This document shows positions 1 through 9,562 of a stretch of 19,697 bases of DNA, in pieces; the first letter of the stretch is position 1; the number at the start of each line of letters is the position of its first letter. The notes under the pieces were generated by a model. The model was not told the origin of the DNA. It ran no database searches and saw only the letters and a list, made by a program, of their open reading frames with translations. This DNA is from Chromera velia. Taxonomy: Eukaryota; Sar; Chromeraceae. The stretch spans positions 1 through 19,697 of the forward strand of contig JAHBMJ010002363.1 of NCBI GenBank assembly GCA_018398765.1. Reading direction: 5' to 3'. A program made the translations under genes and the position numbers.

Positions 1-265
1 AAACAAAGAAAGAAAGAAAGAAAGAAAGAAAGGAAGGAAGGAAGAAAGAAACAAAGAAAGAAAGAAAGAAAGAAAGAAAGGAAGGAAGGAAGAAAGAAAC
101 AAAGAAAGAAAGAAAGAAACAAACAAAGAAAGAAAGAAAGAAAGAAAGAAAGAAAAGAAAGATTGAAGAAAGGATGGATGGATGGATGGATGGATGGATG
201 GAAGGAAGGAAGGAAGGAGGGAAAGAAAGAAAAAAAAGTAAAAGAGACAATAAAGGAAAGAAGGA
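1..265. repeat. Purine microsatellite block (GAAA/GGAA/GGAT)n
   Basis: Almost pure purine on the plus strand: GAAA units broken by GGAA and ACAAA, then (GGAT)n around 172-202, then GGAA/GAAA. On the minus strand it is a pyrimidine tract downstream of the ATP11 donor at 420, so it most likely lies inside the next ATP11 intron. I see no coding exon in 1-420; the short reading frames there are repeat translations. Confidence 0.85.
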
Positions 266-339
266 ATGAAAGAAATCGCACTCTTCCTTTACTTCTGGAG
301 ACATCATGATAAGCATACATCCCTCCGACCACACACCGT

Positions 340-345
340 AAAACA

Positions 346-379
<34 letters not shown>
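340..379. repeat. (CA)n microsatellite
   Basis: An uninterrupted AC/CA dinucleotide run. On the minus strand it reads (GT)n and sits about 40 nt past the ATP11 donor GTACGT at 420-415, so it is intronic. Confidence 0.85.
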
Positions 380-380
<1 letters not shown>

Positions 381-420
381 ATACACCGTATCCCAACCAC
401 GCTCACACCCACGGACGTAC

Positions 421-1229
421 CTCTCCCTTTGTCTTGTATTCTTCCAGAGGAGTGACCAGGACGTGTCGCCCATCCTGGCACTGAAGCAGCAGGTTGATGA
501 CGCCGCCGTTCGGTCGGGGCAGAGGAAGCAGAAAGAGGGGGCAGCTGCGCATACTGCAAAGAGAGAGAGAGAGAAGAGAACGACATGCGCGTGTCAGAAA
601 AGCGCAAAAAGAGGAGAAGGGTACTTACAGCGAAAAGTCGCAGAATCTCTTTCTTCCAGCAGAGGGAAGAAGGGAGGGAAGGCGCCGAGAGAAAAACAGA
701 TACACATCGAGACCACCCTTTTTTGAATCCAGAGCACAGAAAAGTCTGACGGGCTTCGAAATCCCACCACTTACGCACCCACATCCATGTATGAATAAAT
801 TTTCTGAGCTGTCTTCCATTCGAACGGACCGAATCCTGTAGTCCGAACGATAAAATCCACTGACGGACACACACAAAAAAACAAAAAAGGTGAGAAGGAA
901 AAGCAAGAAAGGGAAAACCCGCTACCGACAAAGCCTCATTCCCTAGTCCATTTCTGGACCCCCCATTTATTTGACTGGACTCACTTTGCCACAACTTGGT
1001 TGTGTTGCTGTTCCCACAGCGTGTCGGTGGCTACCCTGGGGTTGTCTTTGAACTGCTCTACCCAGAGTCTTTTGATAGTCAGAGCGTCCTCTCTTTCAAA
1101 CAAAGACATCTTCACAACCTCACGCAGCTGACGAGGCACCGGATAGGTGAAACTGAAAAAACGACGCGAAGACCCCGAAGCAGCTGCGCGAACAGAAACG
1201 CGAGCAGCTACTCGACACACCGAAAACAT
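421..1229 (-). CDS. ATP11: Mitochondrial F1-ATPase assembly chaperone ATP11/ATPAF1, N-terminal exons (3' part outside window)
   Basis: Two exons are visible: 1229-985 and 553-421. The intron 984-554 has donor GTGAGT and acceptor (CT)n..TTTGCAG, and the phases match (2 nt + 1 nt). The first ATG at 1229 opens an Arg/Ser/Ala-rich stretch with RRFFS, typical of a mitochondrial presequence. Then comes the family's N-terminal helix (REVVKMSLFEREDALTIKRLW). Exon 2 gives CPLFLLPLPR and TPLEEYKTKGE, hallmark ATP11 motifs. In the family, this matrix protein binds F1 beta subunits until alpha-beta assembly. After 421 a good donor, GTACGT, follows and the remaining exons must lie left of position 1. The gene is cut by the window edge, not visibly broken. 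Family call rests on recognised motifs, not on a search. Confidence 0.82.
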
Positions 1230-1248
1230 CTTCCCTCTTCGCACCCAG

Positions 1249-1957
1249 CTAGGCCAACAACTCACTCTCCCTCCGTCTCGCCTGGCAAAGGTTCCCAATG
1301 CAATGAGGAATAGACACAGAGCTCAGGTCCTCCCTTCCTTTTTCTGCCTTCCTCTTTAGCTCCTCTGGGGTGCTCTGCACCAACTTGGCCGTCTCCGAGA
1401 ATCTCCAAACCCTGTTATTCTGGAGTCTCCCAAATTATAAATCCAATCGAAAATGTGACCGAAAATCGGAATTTCTCTTACGCAGAAGGTGACTTTTCAA
1501 CCTGGTCCAGCAGCCTGCTCGCAAAGCAAAGCAAAGCAAACAGACCAAACGAAGCCAGGTAGACGGCTGATTGATGCAGATGGAGCGTGGAAGGGAATAT
1601 ATAATTGACAAATGCCCTTGCTTCGACTTCGGTGAGACTCAACTGGAGCTCTTTATCCGTAACGAAGCCGTCTTCATGCAGACCCAACTGATCGACAGGG
1701 GGATTCAATGAACGAAGTCATATATATGAACGAACGCAGAAGCAGTGTGACTGTGTTCATCACTGAGTACTAAGCTGCCGCCTCCGAACTATGCAGCCGC
1801 GTGGAAAACTCGAGTGCCGATGATTTGAGTTTTTTTGACTTTTTTTGCGATTTCTACCGAAATTCCCGGGTCCGTCGCTCGCAAAAGTCGAAAAAACTCG
1901 AGTTACTGCGTGACGGAATTCCGCGCAAAATCGAAGTTCATGCACCACCCCAAGCAT
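1249..1957 (-). CDS. Unrecognised 139-residue protein with one membrane segment (3 exons)
   Basis: Model: exons 1957-1907, 1687-1482 and 1411-1249. Donors are GTAACT and GTAAGA, acceptors GATCAG and AATAACAG, and all phases fit; stop TAG at 1251-1249. Residues 18-40 are acidic and polar (EDGFVTDKELQLSLTEVE, loosely like an EF-hand loop but without its first Asp, so I do not call calcium binding). Residues about 57-74 form a hydrophobic helix, and residues about 87-115 a charged helix containing TPEELKRKAEKGRED. No signal peptide is evident. The stop lies only 19 bp before the ATP11 ATG on the same strand. I do not recognise the family. Exon 1 (17 codons) is the weakest part; exons 2 and 3 support each other by phase and by protein-like composition. 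Confidence 0.5.
1827..1899. repeat. Imperfect inverted repeat / hairpin
   Basis: The left arm 1827-1850 (GAG T7 GAC T7 GCGA) is complementary, with one mismatch and two short length differences in the T-runs, to the right arm 1879-1899. The loop contains ATTTC..GAAAT, which can extend the stem, and the palindrome CCCGGG. It lies in the first intron of the 139-residue gene model, or in the promoter region if that first exon is wrong. Function unknown. Confidence 0.6.
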
Positions 1958-2186
1958 CCCCAAGCAAGGAAGAAGGGTGGGGCCGCCCTGCCTGCAGATT
2001 CTTTTCGTTGGATAGGCATGCAGCTGATCTCGAGGCAAATCTGTGTGTGGTCATTTCACAAAAGACCGCGCTTGACAGCTCTCTCACTGGTGCAAGATGT
2101 GTTGACCTGCTGCTTTTTCGGGGAACGTTTTCGTTCTGTCTGTGTATCTGTCTGAGTGAGTAAAGTGGTCCCGAGACTTTGGAACG
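1958..2186. promoter_or_regulatory. Short divergent intergenic spacer, probable bidirectional promoter
   Basis: This 229-bp segment separates the proposed start codons of the 139-residue gene (-) and the plastid-protein gene (+), so it or its edges should hold both promoters. I see no convincing TATA box or repeat-based element. The reading frames that cross it lack supporting motifs. Confidence 0.35.
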
Positions 2187-3572
2187 ATGGGAGGCTTCCT
2201 GCGGCTTTTCGTCCCGTGGAAGCTCTCTCTGTTGGCGCTTCTTTTCGTGCTGCATACTCCCTGGATCGCTTCCCCGCTTTCGGGGAGCCTGGGGGTCGGT
2301 TTCATGGTGGCTGCTTTCTCTTTCAAACCACGAATAAGACGCGATGCACTGCTTTGGGGTGTCGAAGGCGGCAGAAAGGGCGTTTCAAGGGGAAGCGAAG
2401 TGCCTTTTTCTGTGCTTTCAGCTGGCCTTGGGTCGGGGCGGTCTTCCAAGAGCGGCAAGAAAAGCAAGGGGGGCGTCAGGGGGGGGTCCGGATTAGAGGG
2501 AGAGGATGTGAGGGCGACTGTGTTAAGAGTTCTGGAAGAAGATCAGGGGGGAGAGGAGGAGACGGGGCGGAAAGGGGAAGGGAAAGGGTCCTCAAAGGAC
2601 GCCCACACGAGTGAAGAGGACTGGCAGTACTACTTGAAAGCCATGAAGGGGGAGGTGAAGCTCTCAAAAGAGGAGGAGGAAGAGTTGCTGAGAAGGCAGC
2701 CAGAGACGCTAGAGAAAGTGAAGGAGAGTTTGAAGGATCTTGAAAAGGATAACAGTCCCATTGCTACGATGTTGAAGTCCTTTGCAGAATCGCAGCTTGG
2801 AATTTCCGTAGATGGGTCTGTTATGAAGCCCTTAGAAGAAGAAGGAGAGGAGGCAAAGTTGACGCCGGAAGAGGAAGAGTTTTGGAAGAAGAACGATGAT
2901 GCTGATTCCAAAGCAGAGGCTGAGGCATCGACTGCAGCTTCTTCTCTTCGTCTCACAAAGTCTCCGGAAGAGATCGAAGCAGAGCGTCAATATGTTTCGA
3001 AGGATCAGAGACTGCGTACATTCTTCAAGACAGACGACGAAGAGATCAGAGAGCTAGATGCAGACGAATACAGGAACTGGGTGCAGTTGGGAATCATTAC
3101 TTGCTCCGCTGTGGTTTATAACAAGGTCGGTCGGTTGGTTCTTCGTTGGTTGGGTAGTGGGTTGGTTGGTAGATGGGTTGGTCTATTGGTTGTTTTATTG
3201 TTTAGGACGTAGGAGGGATGCGGGGAAACACACAAATCGGGTAGAGCAGTCTATGAAACCCTCTCTCGTTTTGGAGCCCTCACCCCCCTCCACACTCAGC
3301 CATCTGTTTCCTTCTTTGAGCGAACGAACGATCTGTTTGTTTACCTCTCTGCACTCCTCTTCGGTAGGTTTTTAGAGGGGGCTCTGTGTACTGTCTCTCA
3401 CGCAGCCTGTCCGTTGTTTTTGCTCTCCTTCTCATTAATTTTGTGTTTCTCTCTCTCACTGTCTCTCCCCGTCCGCCCCGCTCTCCCTCTTTTCGCTCTC
3501 TCTGTCTGTGCCTGTATGTGTCTGTGTGTATCTCTGTGCGTGCCTGTGTCTGTAAGTGTATGTATGTATGTA

Positions 3573-3610
<38 letters not shown>

Positions 3611-4656
3611 GGTGCGCAGCAAGAGGAGTTTGGGGACGAGGCGGAGTTTGCGTCGAAGGCGATTGAGGCCCTCGCCAAATGGAAGCCGAGGAAGAAAGGA
3701 GACTACTTGGACGACCAGAAGCCCCAGCAAAACCTGGGAGGCTTCAACTTCGGGAATTCCAAAAAGGAGTCAGTCAGTCAGTCAAGGAAGAAGAGGGAGA
3801 GGTCATGATGCTGCAGTGAGGGAGAGAGGAGGGAGGGCATGCGGTGAATGAAGGACGTGCTTCCCCAGAAGCGTTTCCCTTCTTTACAGACGGTGAAGGA
3901 CAGCAATGCAGAAAGAAACATTGTATGCAATGCAGAAGCAACAGCTAGAGAGAAAGAGAAAGAGGGAGATGGGACCCTCACTAGAGCCTTCAAGCAGAGC
4001 CGGCCGGTTTGTTCTCATGTCGGCCACCACTGACAAAGAGAAGAGGAGAGAAGAGAACCGAAGGTGACATTCTAAGGAGGCCTGCTTCCTTCCTTCCTTC
4101 CTGCCTGTGTAGGCCGCATTTCGCTTCTCTTGCTTCAGATTTGTGCCTGCTCGCTTCCACTTTTTTAACGAGTCTGTGATGCTCTCACTGTTCTTCCTTC
4201 CACCTATCATCACCTGATTCTCCTGCATCCCCCCCCACCCCCAACTTCACTCACCCATGTGAATGAATGCATGCAGGTGGGTGTTCTCTGCCCCCGTCGG
4301 AGCCTTCAAAGACGGGAATCTGGATGCCGTCGCTGCACTTGAAGTCAGTGAGTGAGTGAGTCGATAGGAGAGAGGGAGGGAGGGTCTTTGGGAGGAAGGG
4401 AAGCGGAAGAAGGGAGGAAGGGAAGGGTGTTCGAATCAGACTTGCTTCTCTTTTTTGTCTCCTTAATTGATTTAGAATGCCCTCAGAGAGGCCAAGGAAA
4501 TAGACAAGCAAGGAAGGAAAAAAAGGAAGGAAGGAAGAAAAATGAATGGACGTACGAAGGAAGGGGGAGAAGAGAGGATGCGAGCAGGAAAAAGAATGCA
4601 GACAAAGAAGCGTGACTGACGGGGACCTACAGAGGCAGACACACACACACACACAG

Positions 4657-4700
<44 letters not shown>

Positions 4701-5266
4701 CTGCGAGTAGGTAAAGAGGGTCTCGCTGATTTTCAGGTGTGCAAGTCAAAGCCTCATTGATCATCGAATGTGCGCACTCCTTTCTTTTGTGTGGATGTTT
4801 GTATCTCCCTCTTTTTTTTTCTCTCTCTCGCTCTCTCCAGATCTCTCGGGAGAAGGTGGCAGTGAAGATTTTGGCAGGTCAGCCGGGCAGTGGGTGGACT
4901 TGAAGTGCCGCTCGCGGCTCACAATGCAGAGAGAGCAGAGACGCCCGTGCGGAGACGGACGTATTTAGTCAGGAGCAAGACATGACATGGTTCTTTCTTT
5001 CTTCCTTCCTTCCTTTTCCCTCCCTGCCTTTCTCCACATACTTTTCTGCCGCAGCTCTCGCTTACACCTTTCCTTTCCCCTCTCATTTTTTTGGAGCTTG
5101 TGGAAGAGAGGAAAAGGGAGACAGACAGAGAGAGAAGGCAACGGTTCCTTCCTGTCTTCCTCTGTCCCTCCTCCGTCTCTCTTCCCCTCCACCCCCGGTG
5201 AGTGAAGTGTCCGTGTATTCGGTCGCAGATTTCGACCTGCGAGTAAATGAGTGAGTGAGTGAGTGT

Positions 5267-5301
<35 letters not shown>

Positions 5302-6173
5302 GAAGGCTGGGTGGCTGAATGTGCAGGCTTGCCTCTCCGTCTGTCTATCTGTCTATCTGTCAGGTCTCGTGAATGTACGATGGGTGAGCATATATCGATA
5401 AATAAATAAATCAACGAATGGATGAATGAATTAACGAACGATTGCAGTCAACCCCATGCTTTTGGGTGCACCCACAAACGTCGGCGAGTGGTTGCTTAGA
5501 GGTCAGTGAGTCGGTGGGTTAACGAGTCGATTGATTGGCAACTTTTCCCGCTTCTTTAAAAGAAGAGAAGAGGGATTCTCTCTCTCTTATCCACCGACCG
5601 AGCTAGAATCAGACGGGGAAAAACGGGACTGGGGATGGATGAAGGAGAGTGAAGACTTCTTGCATTGCCTCCCCGCCTCTGTCCGCTTCATGAATTGGTG
5701 TTCCACGACACGGGAGCAGTTTTTGGGGTGAAGAGTGGTCTGTCTGGCCTGCGTTCGTACAGCGATTTTGTTTCTGTCTGTATCTTGGCGTGACGGCAAC
5801 GAAGGAAAACCCCCCCCCTTCTCTCTGTGTGAGCGTGTATGTGTGTCTGTGTATGTGCATGTCCGTGTCCGTGTGTGCAGGTTTGAAATGGATAGCGGAT
5901 GTTCACCTTGAGATGCCCCTGGACGTGAGTGCCCTGTCTGAGTTCTATGGGGGGCACTACACAGATTTCATGAGGGCCCTCGAGGAGGACGAACAGAGAG
6001 TGTTGGCGGCGGAGGAGGAAGCGAGGAGGGAGGCATTCGCTGCCTTGGTGGAGGGGGCAGGGGTGGAGGTAGAAGAGGAGACTCGTGAGGGGGAGGGAGG
6101 GCTGCATGGGAGGGAAAGAGCGGTGGAGGTTGACGGGGAGAGGAAAAGAGAAAGAGAGTACCAAGAAAGATGA
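2187..6173 (+). CDS. Acidic, probably plastid-targeted protein of unknown function (multi-exon, partly resolved)
   Basis: Exon 1, 2187-3125 (313 codons), starts with a signal peptide (hydrophobic core residues 13-28) followed by VAAFSFKPRIRR, resembling the A-F cleavage motif plus basic transit region of heterokont plastid presequences. Residues 100-295 are Glu/Lys-rich helices (for example KEEEEELLRR); residues 298-312 are hydrophobic (VQLGIITCSAVVY). Phase-consistent exons follow: 3620-3768, 4277-4343, 4476 onward, 4841-4877 and 5881-6173. They encode motifs such as AIEALAKWKPRKKGDYLDD, AFKDGNLDAVAALE, NALREAKEIDKQ, ISREKVAVKILAG and LKWIADVHLEMPLD. The right border of the exon at 4476 is unresolved: the only nearby GT (4551) gives the wrong phase for 4841. 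The 5881 exon ends in a purine-rich low-complexity tail to TGA 6171-6173. I do not recognise the family. That all exons belong to one gene is inferred from strand, phase and spacing. Confidence 0.6.
3126..3619 (+). other. Intron 1 of the plastid-protein gene, repeat-built ends
   Basis: The donor GTCGGT at 3126 runs straight into degenerate (GGTT)n to about 3200. The middle is CT-rich. The 3' end is (TGTA)n then (TG)n at 3556-3609, ending GTGCGCAG at 3619. Joining 3125 to 3620 keeps phase 0 and avoids the frame's stop in the intron at about 3210. Confidence 0.6.
4638..4697. repeat. Compound (AC)n(AG)n microsatellite
   Basis: (AC)n with an AGAC interruption at about 4638-4668 is followed by (AG)n to about 4697. 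The minus strand reads (CT)n(GT)n, the same compound order seen elsewhere in the window. It is inside an intron of the plastid-protein gene. Confidence 0.85.
5240..5300. repeat. (GAGT)n then (GT)n microsatellite next to a possible micro-exon
   Basis: After GGTCGCAG (ending 5228) come 14 bases and then the donor-like GTAAATGAGTGAGTGAG from 5243, running into (GT)n to about 5300. The 14-nt piece could be a micro-exon of the plastid-protein gene, since one reading of the phases allows it. The alternative of joining 4877 directly to 5881 also keeps phase, so I leave it unassigned. Confidence 0.5.
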
Positions 6174-7284
6174 AAAAGAAAAGAGAGGAAGGAAGAAACA
6201 ATGGCAGGCAGGAGGGCGGGAGGGAAGGCGAGGCAGAAGAATCGGAGGGGTGATCGAGAGGAGGGGGTGCGTCTCCTTTCGTTCGTTTCTCTTCTGTGTG
6301 TGTCTCCTCCTTATGTCCCATTCTTCATTTGCATTCCATTCAGTCAAAGAGTATATCCCCCCCTCGTGTGTCGTTCAATGCATGTCGCTTCTTTCTCTCC
6401 CTCCCTCCCTTTCCCTTTTCCTGCCTCCGCCGGTTTTAAATTAACAGGAAGGAAAACAGGAAAGGAAGCATGGAACTCTTTCTCCTGCATATACCTACTC
6501 CATCACGTTGCATCAGTGCGTTTCGTTTTTTTAAACTTGATGCTTCATGCGTGCATCCATGCGTGTGTGTGTGCATTCGTGTGTGTTCGGCCTTTTTCAA
6601 TTCACGATCATGCGGGTGAGGGCGTGAGCGTTTGCAGTGTGTGGAGGAGGGAGGTGGCTGGTGCATCTTTCTCTTCCCCCAGTCTTGTCATTGTTTCTTC
6701 AACGGAAAAGGTGATCAGAGGGAGTCCAGGGACTCTCTCTCTCTTTCCGTCTCTGTCCGGGGAGATGCCTAGCTACCATGCACGTGCACGTACATGTGAT
6801 CGAAGTCGGTGAGGAAGTACTGCCTGGGCACATGGTGGTCGGGAGAAGCTAGCTAGACATACAGACTCAGAAAGTCGGCTGGTCGTACGGACTGACAGAT
6901 CGGCAGCGAGAGAGACAGGACGGCAGGCGGGCAAGTAGACAGACAGATAGACAGACAGACGGATAGACAGACAGACAGACAAGATAGAAGACACAGAGGG
7001 ACACAGAGGTGCAGAGACAGACAAAAGCGCATATAAACAGATAGAAATTAAGTCGGCAGGCAGGTAGGCAGACGGACAGAGAATCACCCGATGATGTCAT
7101 CGGCCTGGAGGGAAGGATGGGCCTGGCTGCCTGCCTGGGCAACTAACTGCTAGTTCACTGGTGCCCTAGCTGGTGCCGCATGGCTGCAAAGTGAGCCTCC
7201 CTGCCTGCTTGCCTCGATCAAATATAAGCGGATCATAGTTTGCGACCGCACAGTGTGGCAGAGAGTAGCAGAGAGCACCGGCCG
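6174..7284. other. Intergenic, microsatellite-rich, no gene seen
   Basis: This holds GGAA/GGGA repeats to about 6250, pyrimidine tracts at about 6390-6430, (GT) patches at about 6560, and GACA/GATA repeats at about 6920-6985. Reading frames here are made of repeat translations ([15 protein letters not shown]) and carry no family motif. It is the 3' flank of two convergent genes, with a change to AT-rich DNA at about 7285. Confidence 0.6.
6920..6985. repeat. (GACA)n/(GATA)n tetranucleotide repeat
   Basis: A run of AGACAGACAGATAGACAGAC units with few interruptions. Related GACA runs occur at 8943-8990 and 11641-11660. Confidence 0.85.
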
Positions 7285-8053
7285 GCTTTATTTGAATGTG
7301 TTTTAAAAACTAAGTTTAAAACTGAATTCTTTGTGAAAACATGGTAATTCACTGATAAAGAATACGTATTTAAATTATTTAAATAGATTTTATACTAATT
7401 TTAGGGCTAAGTTTAATAACTGATTGAATGAACTTAAATAAACCTAGCAAGTAGATTCTTAGAAAAATTTATTAGAACGAATTATAACAACTCTGCCAGT
7501 GAAACTAACTCTAGAACTTTTATTAAATAGTAAATGATAAGTGAGAGTTTGATATGCAGTAGAATATGTATGCTGGGTTTGTTTCAATAGGTGTAAATAT
7601 AAGCTCACATACAAAGACAGGCTTCTATTTACTTCTATTCTAGCTTCCATCAACTAAACCTTAGTCTAGAGTCTAGACCTTAGTCCTGCATAACAATCTT
7701 CCACCCGTAACACTAGCCACAACACCAAATTTCATCAAAAATTGACAAATGATGAGCTGGAAACTAGGCCTGCGACAACGATAAAATCACAATGAAACTT
7801 AGCAATCATGATGATTATTTGTTCAACCTAGTGTTCAACGTATAGTTCAACGTGACTTGAATCGCTGTCCTGGTGAAACTCCTTTTCAGCTCTAGCCCAC
7901 TTTTTTAACCCTTTTTACGGCAGTTCCGTAAGTTCAAGTTCAGTTTAAACATTTGGAATTTCATTTTCTCTGGTATTTTCGAAATCATTCAAAAGTTTTA
8001 TTGAAAATGTATCATGCAGCATGCATATATATGACTAGATATATGAATTGAAG
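7285..8053. other. AT-rich island, no gene seen
   Basis: Base composition changes abruptly from GC-rich or repeat DNA to roughly two-thirds A+T (by eye), without microsatellites. The only frame of note (7653-7459, minus) has no recognisable motif. It lies between the 3' ends of the plastid-protein gene and the Cfr-type gene, and resembles the AT-rich block after 18085, which carries a retroelement remnant. It could be an old insertion or a long 3' UTR/terminator region; I cannot tell. Confidence 0.5.
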
Positions 8054-8494
8054 TCAAATCACTGCAGCAAGTTCTTTTCTTCTCCGATTTCCTGCAATCT
8101 GCACAAGACGCGCTGCTTGTCCCATTCTTTGATCAGGACTTTGCCTTGGTGCCGTTGCTGTAGAATGGAGTGGAGGGGCCGGACGCTCATCCTCCCTGTT
8201 GACATGAGATTTTCTCGGTTCTCGCCCTGTCTCCTCCACACTATTCCCCTCAACATGAGGTTTGCAGTCGAGTCCGCCCTCCGCAGTGCTGCCTGTGAGC
8301 GGCGTCGGAGCGTCCCCAGAGACGGATACACTGGGTGCCGACGACGGAGCCATGTCGACCTCCGGGCTCCTGGGCAGAGTCATCGTCTGGGAGGACCTGC
8401 GCATTCCGAACAGCTCCCCTGTCTTGGTTTTCTCGTACTCTGCAGGCAGGCAGGGAAGGAAAGCGAGGAGGGAGATGAGTGGAGGGGAAGTGAG

Positions 8495-8532
<38 letters not shown>

Positions 8533-9380
8533 TGTATGTGTCAGAAGGACACGTCGAGGCTGTCGGACAGGACCTGCAGACCCATGCAGGCTACCTGATC
8601 TCTGATAGAAATGCATTTAGGTACACACACCCACGTCCTTTTCATCTCTACTCACTGAAGAAGGGAAAACCATGTATTGCCCCGTGCGGTGGGAGCGTTC
8701 CCCCCAAAAGAGGCACAGCCAGGCGGGGGGGGGGGCATTCAACGTGCGGATTGGGGTCATGAGGAGAGGAGAGGAGAGGAGAACAGAGAAAGGGTGAGAG
8801 AAGGCTGAGGAGGTCTAAGGGAAAAAAGCGCTGCAGAATTTAGGGGGGATGGAGAAGATCGAAGAGCAGGACAGGGCAGATCAGTGTCCTCCCCTAGGTC
8901 CTCCCTCAAAGGGAAAGAAAAGTGCACTGGAAGTGACAGAAATACAGACAGACAGACAGACAGACAGACAGATAGATGGACAGATAGATGCATGCAGAAA
9001 ATGCAGAGATATGTTTTCCTTCTGCCGGCCTGTGCGCGCTCCAAAAAAGTGAAAGAACTCACTCACTCACTCACCCGCGAAGAGTTGTCCGCATGCAGCG
9101 TCGATCTCACTCCCGAACGAATTCCTGAAGGCAGACCGACGTACCGATTTACATACAGCAGGCAGGCAGGGAGGCAGGCAGACAAACAACAATTGAGGAG
9201 GGGGGGAAGCAGTCAAAATAACGAACGTTTAGAGACAGACATCTTCATTTGCGGGAAAAAGTTAAATGCCGCCCGGGCATGTTCTGTTGTGGTCTTCGGG
9301 AGCCTATCTTCCTGCCTGTCTGCCTTCTCTCTCGTTTGGAACCGGAAGGAAAAGGAGGGGTGCACACTCTCGCTTAGAGG

Positions 9381-9411
<31 letters not shown>

Positions 9412-9487
9412 TGTGTGTGCATGTATGTGTATGTGTATGTGTATGTGTATGTGTGTGTGTGAGTGTATGTGTGTGTAGGTGTGCGTG

Positions 9488-9562
<75 letters not shown>

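Noticed and set aside
347-994. 215-codon minus-strand frame spanning the ATP11 intron
   Set aside because: It ends in translated (GT)n and crosses the well-supported ATP11 intron in a different frame; no domain is visible.
2630-2956. Minus-strand Ser-rich frame
   Set aside because: It is the complement of the Glu/Lys-rich first exon of the plastid-protein gene (GAG/GAA read backwards gives Ser/Leu/Phe).
3280-3851. Frames containing HTHTHT or CVCVCV
   Set aside because: They are translations of the (TG)n microsatellite at 3556-3609.
8545-8618. Exon-like block on the plus strand between a perfect (CT)n(GT)n..TCAG acceptor and GTACAC donor, encoding [17 protein letters not shown]
   Set aside because: It lies antisense inside the last Cfr-type intron with no phase-compatible partner exons; the splice look-alike comes from the repeat. 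Stranded RNA-seq could revive it.
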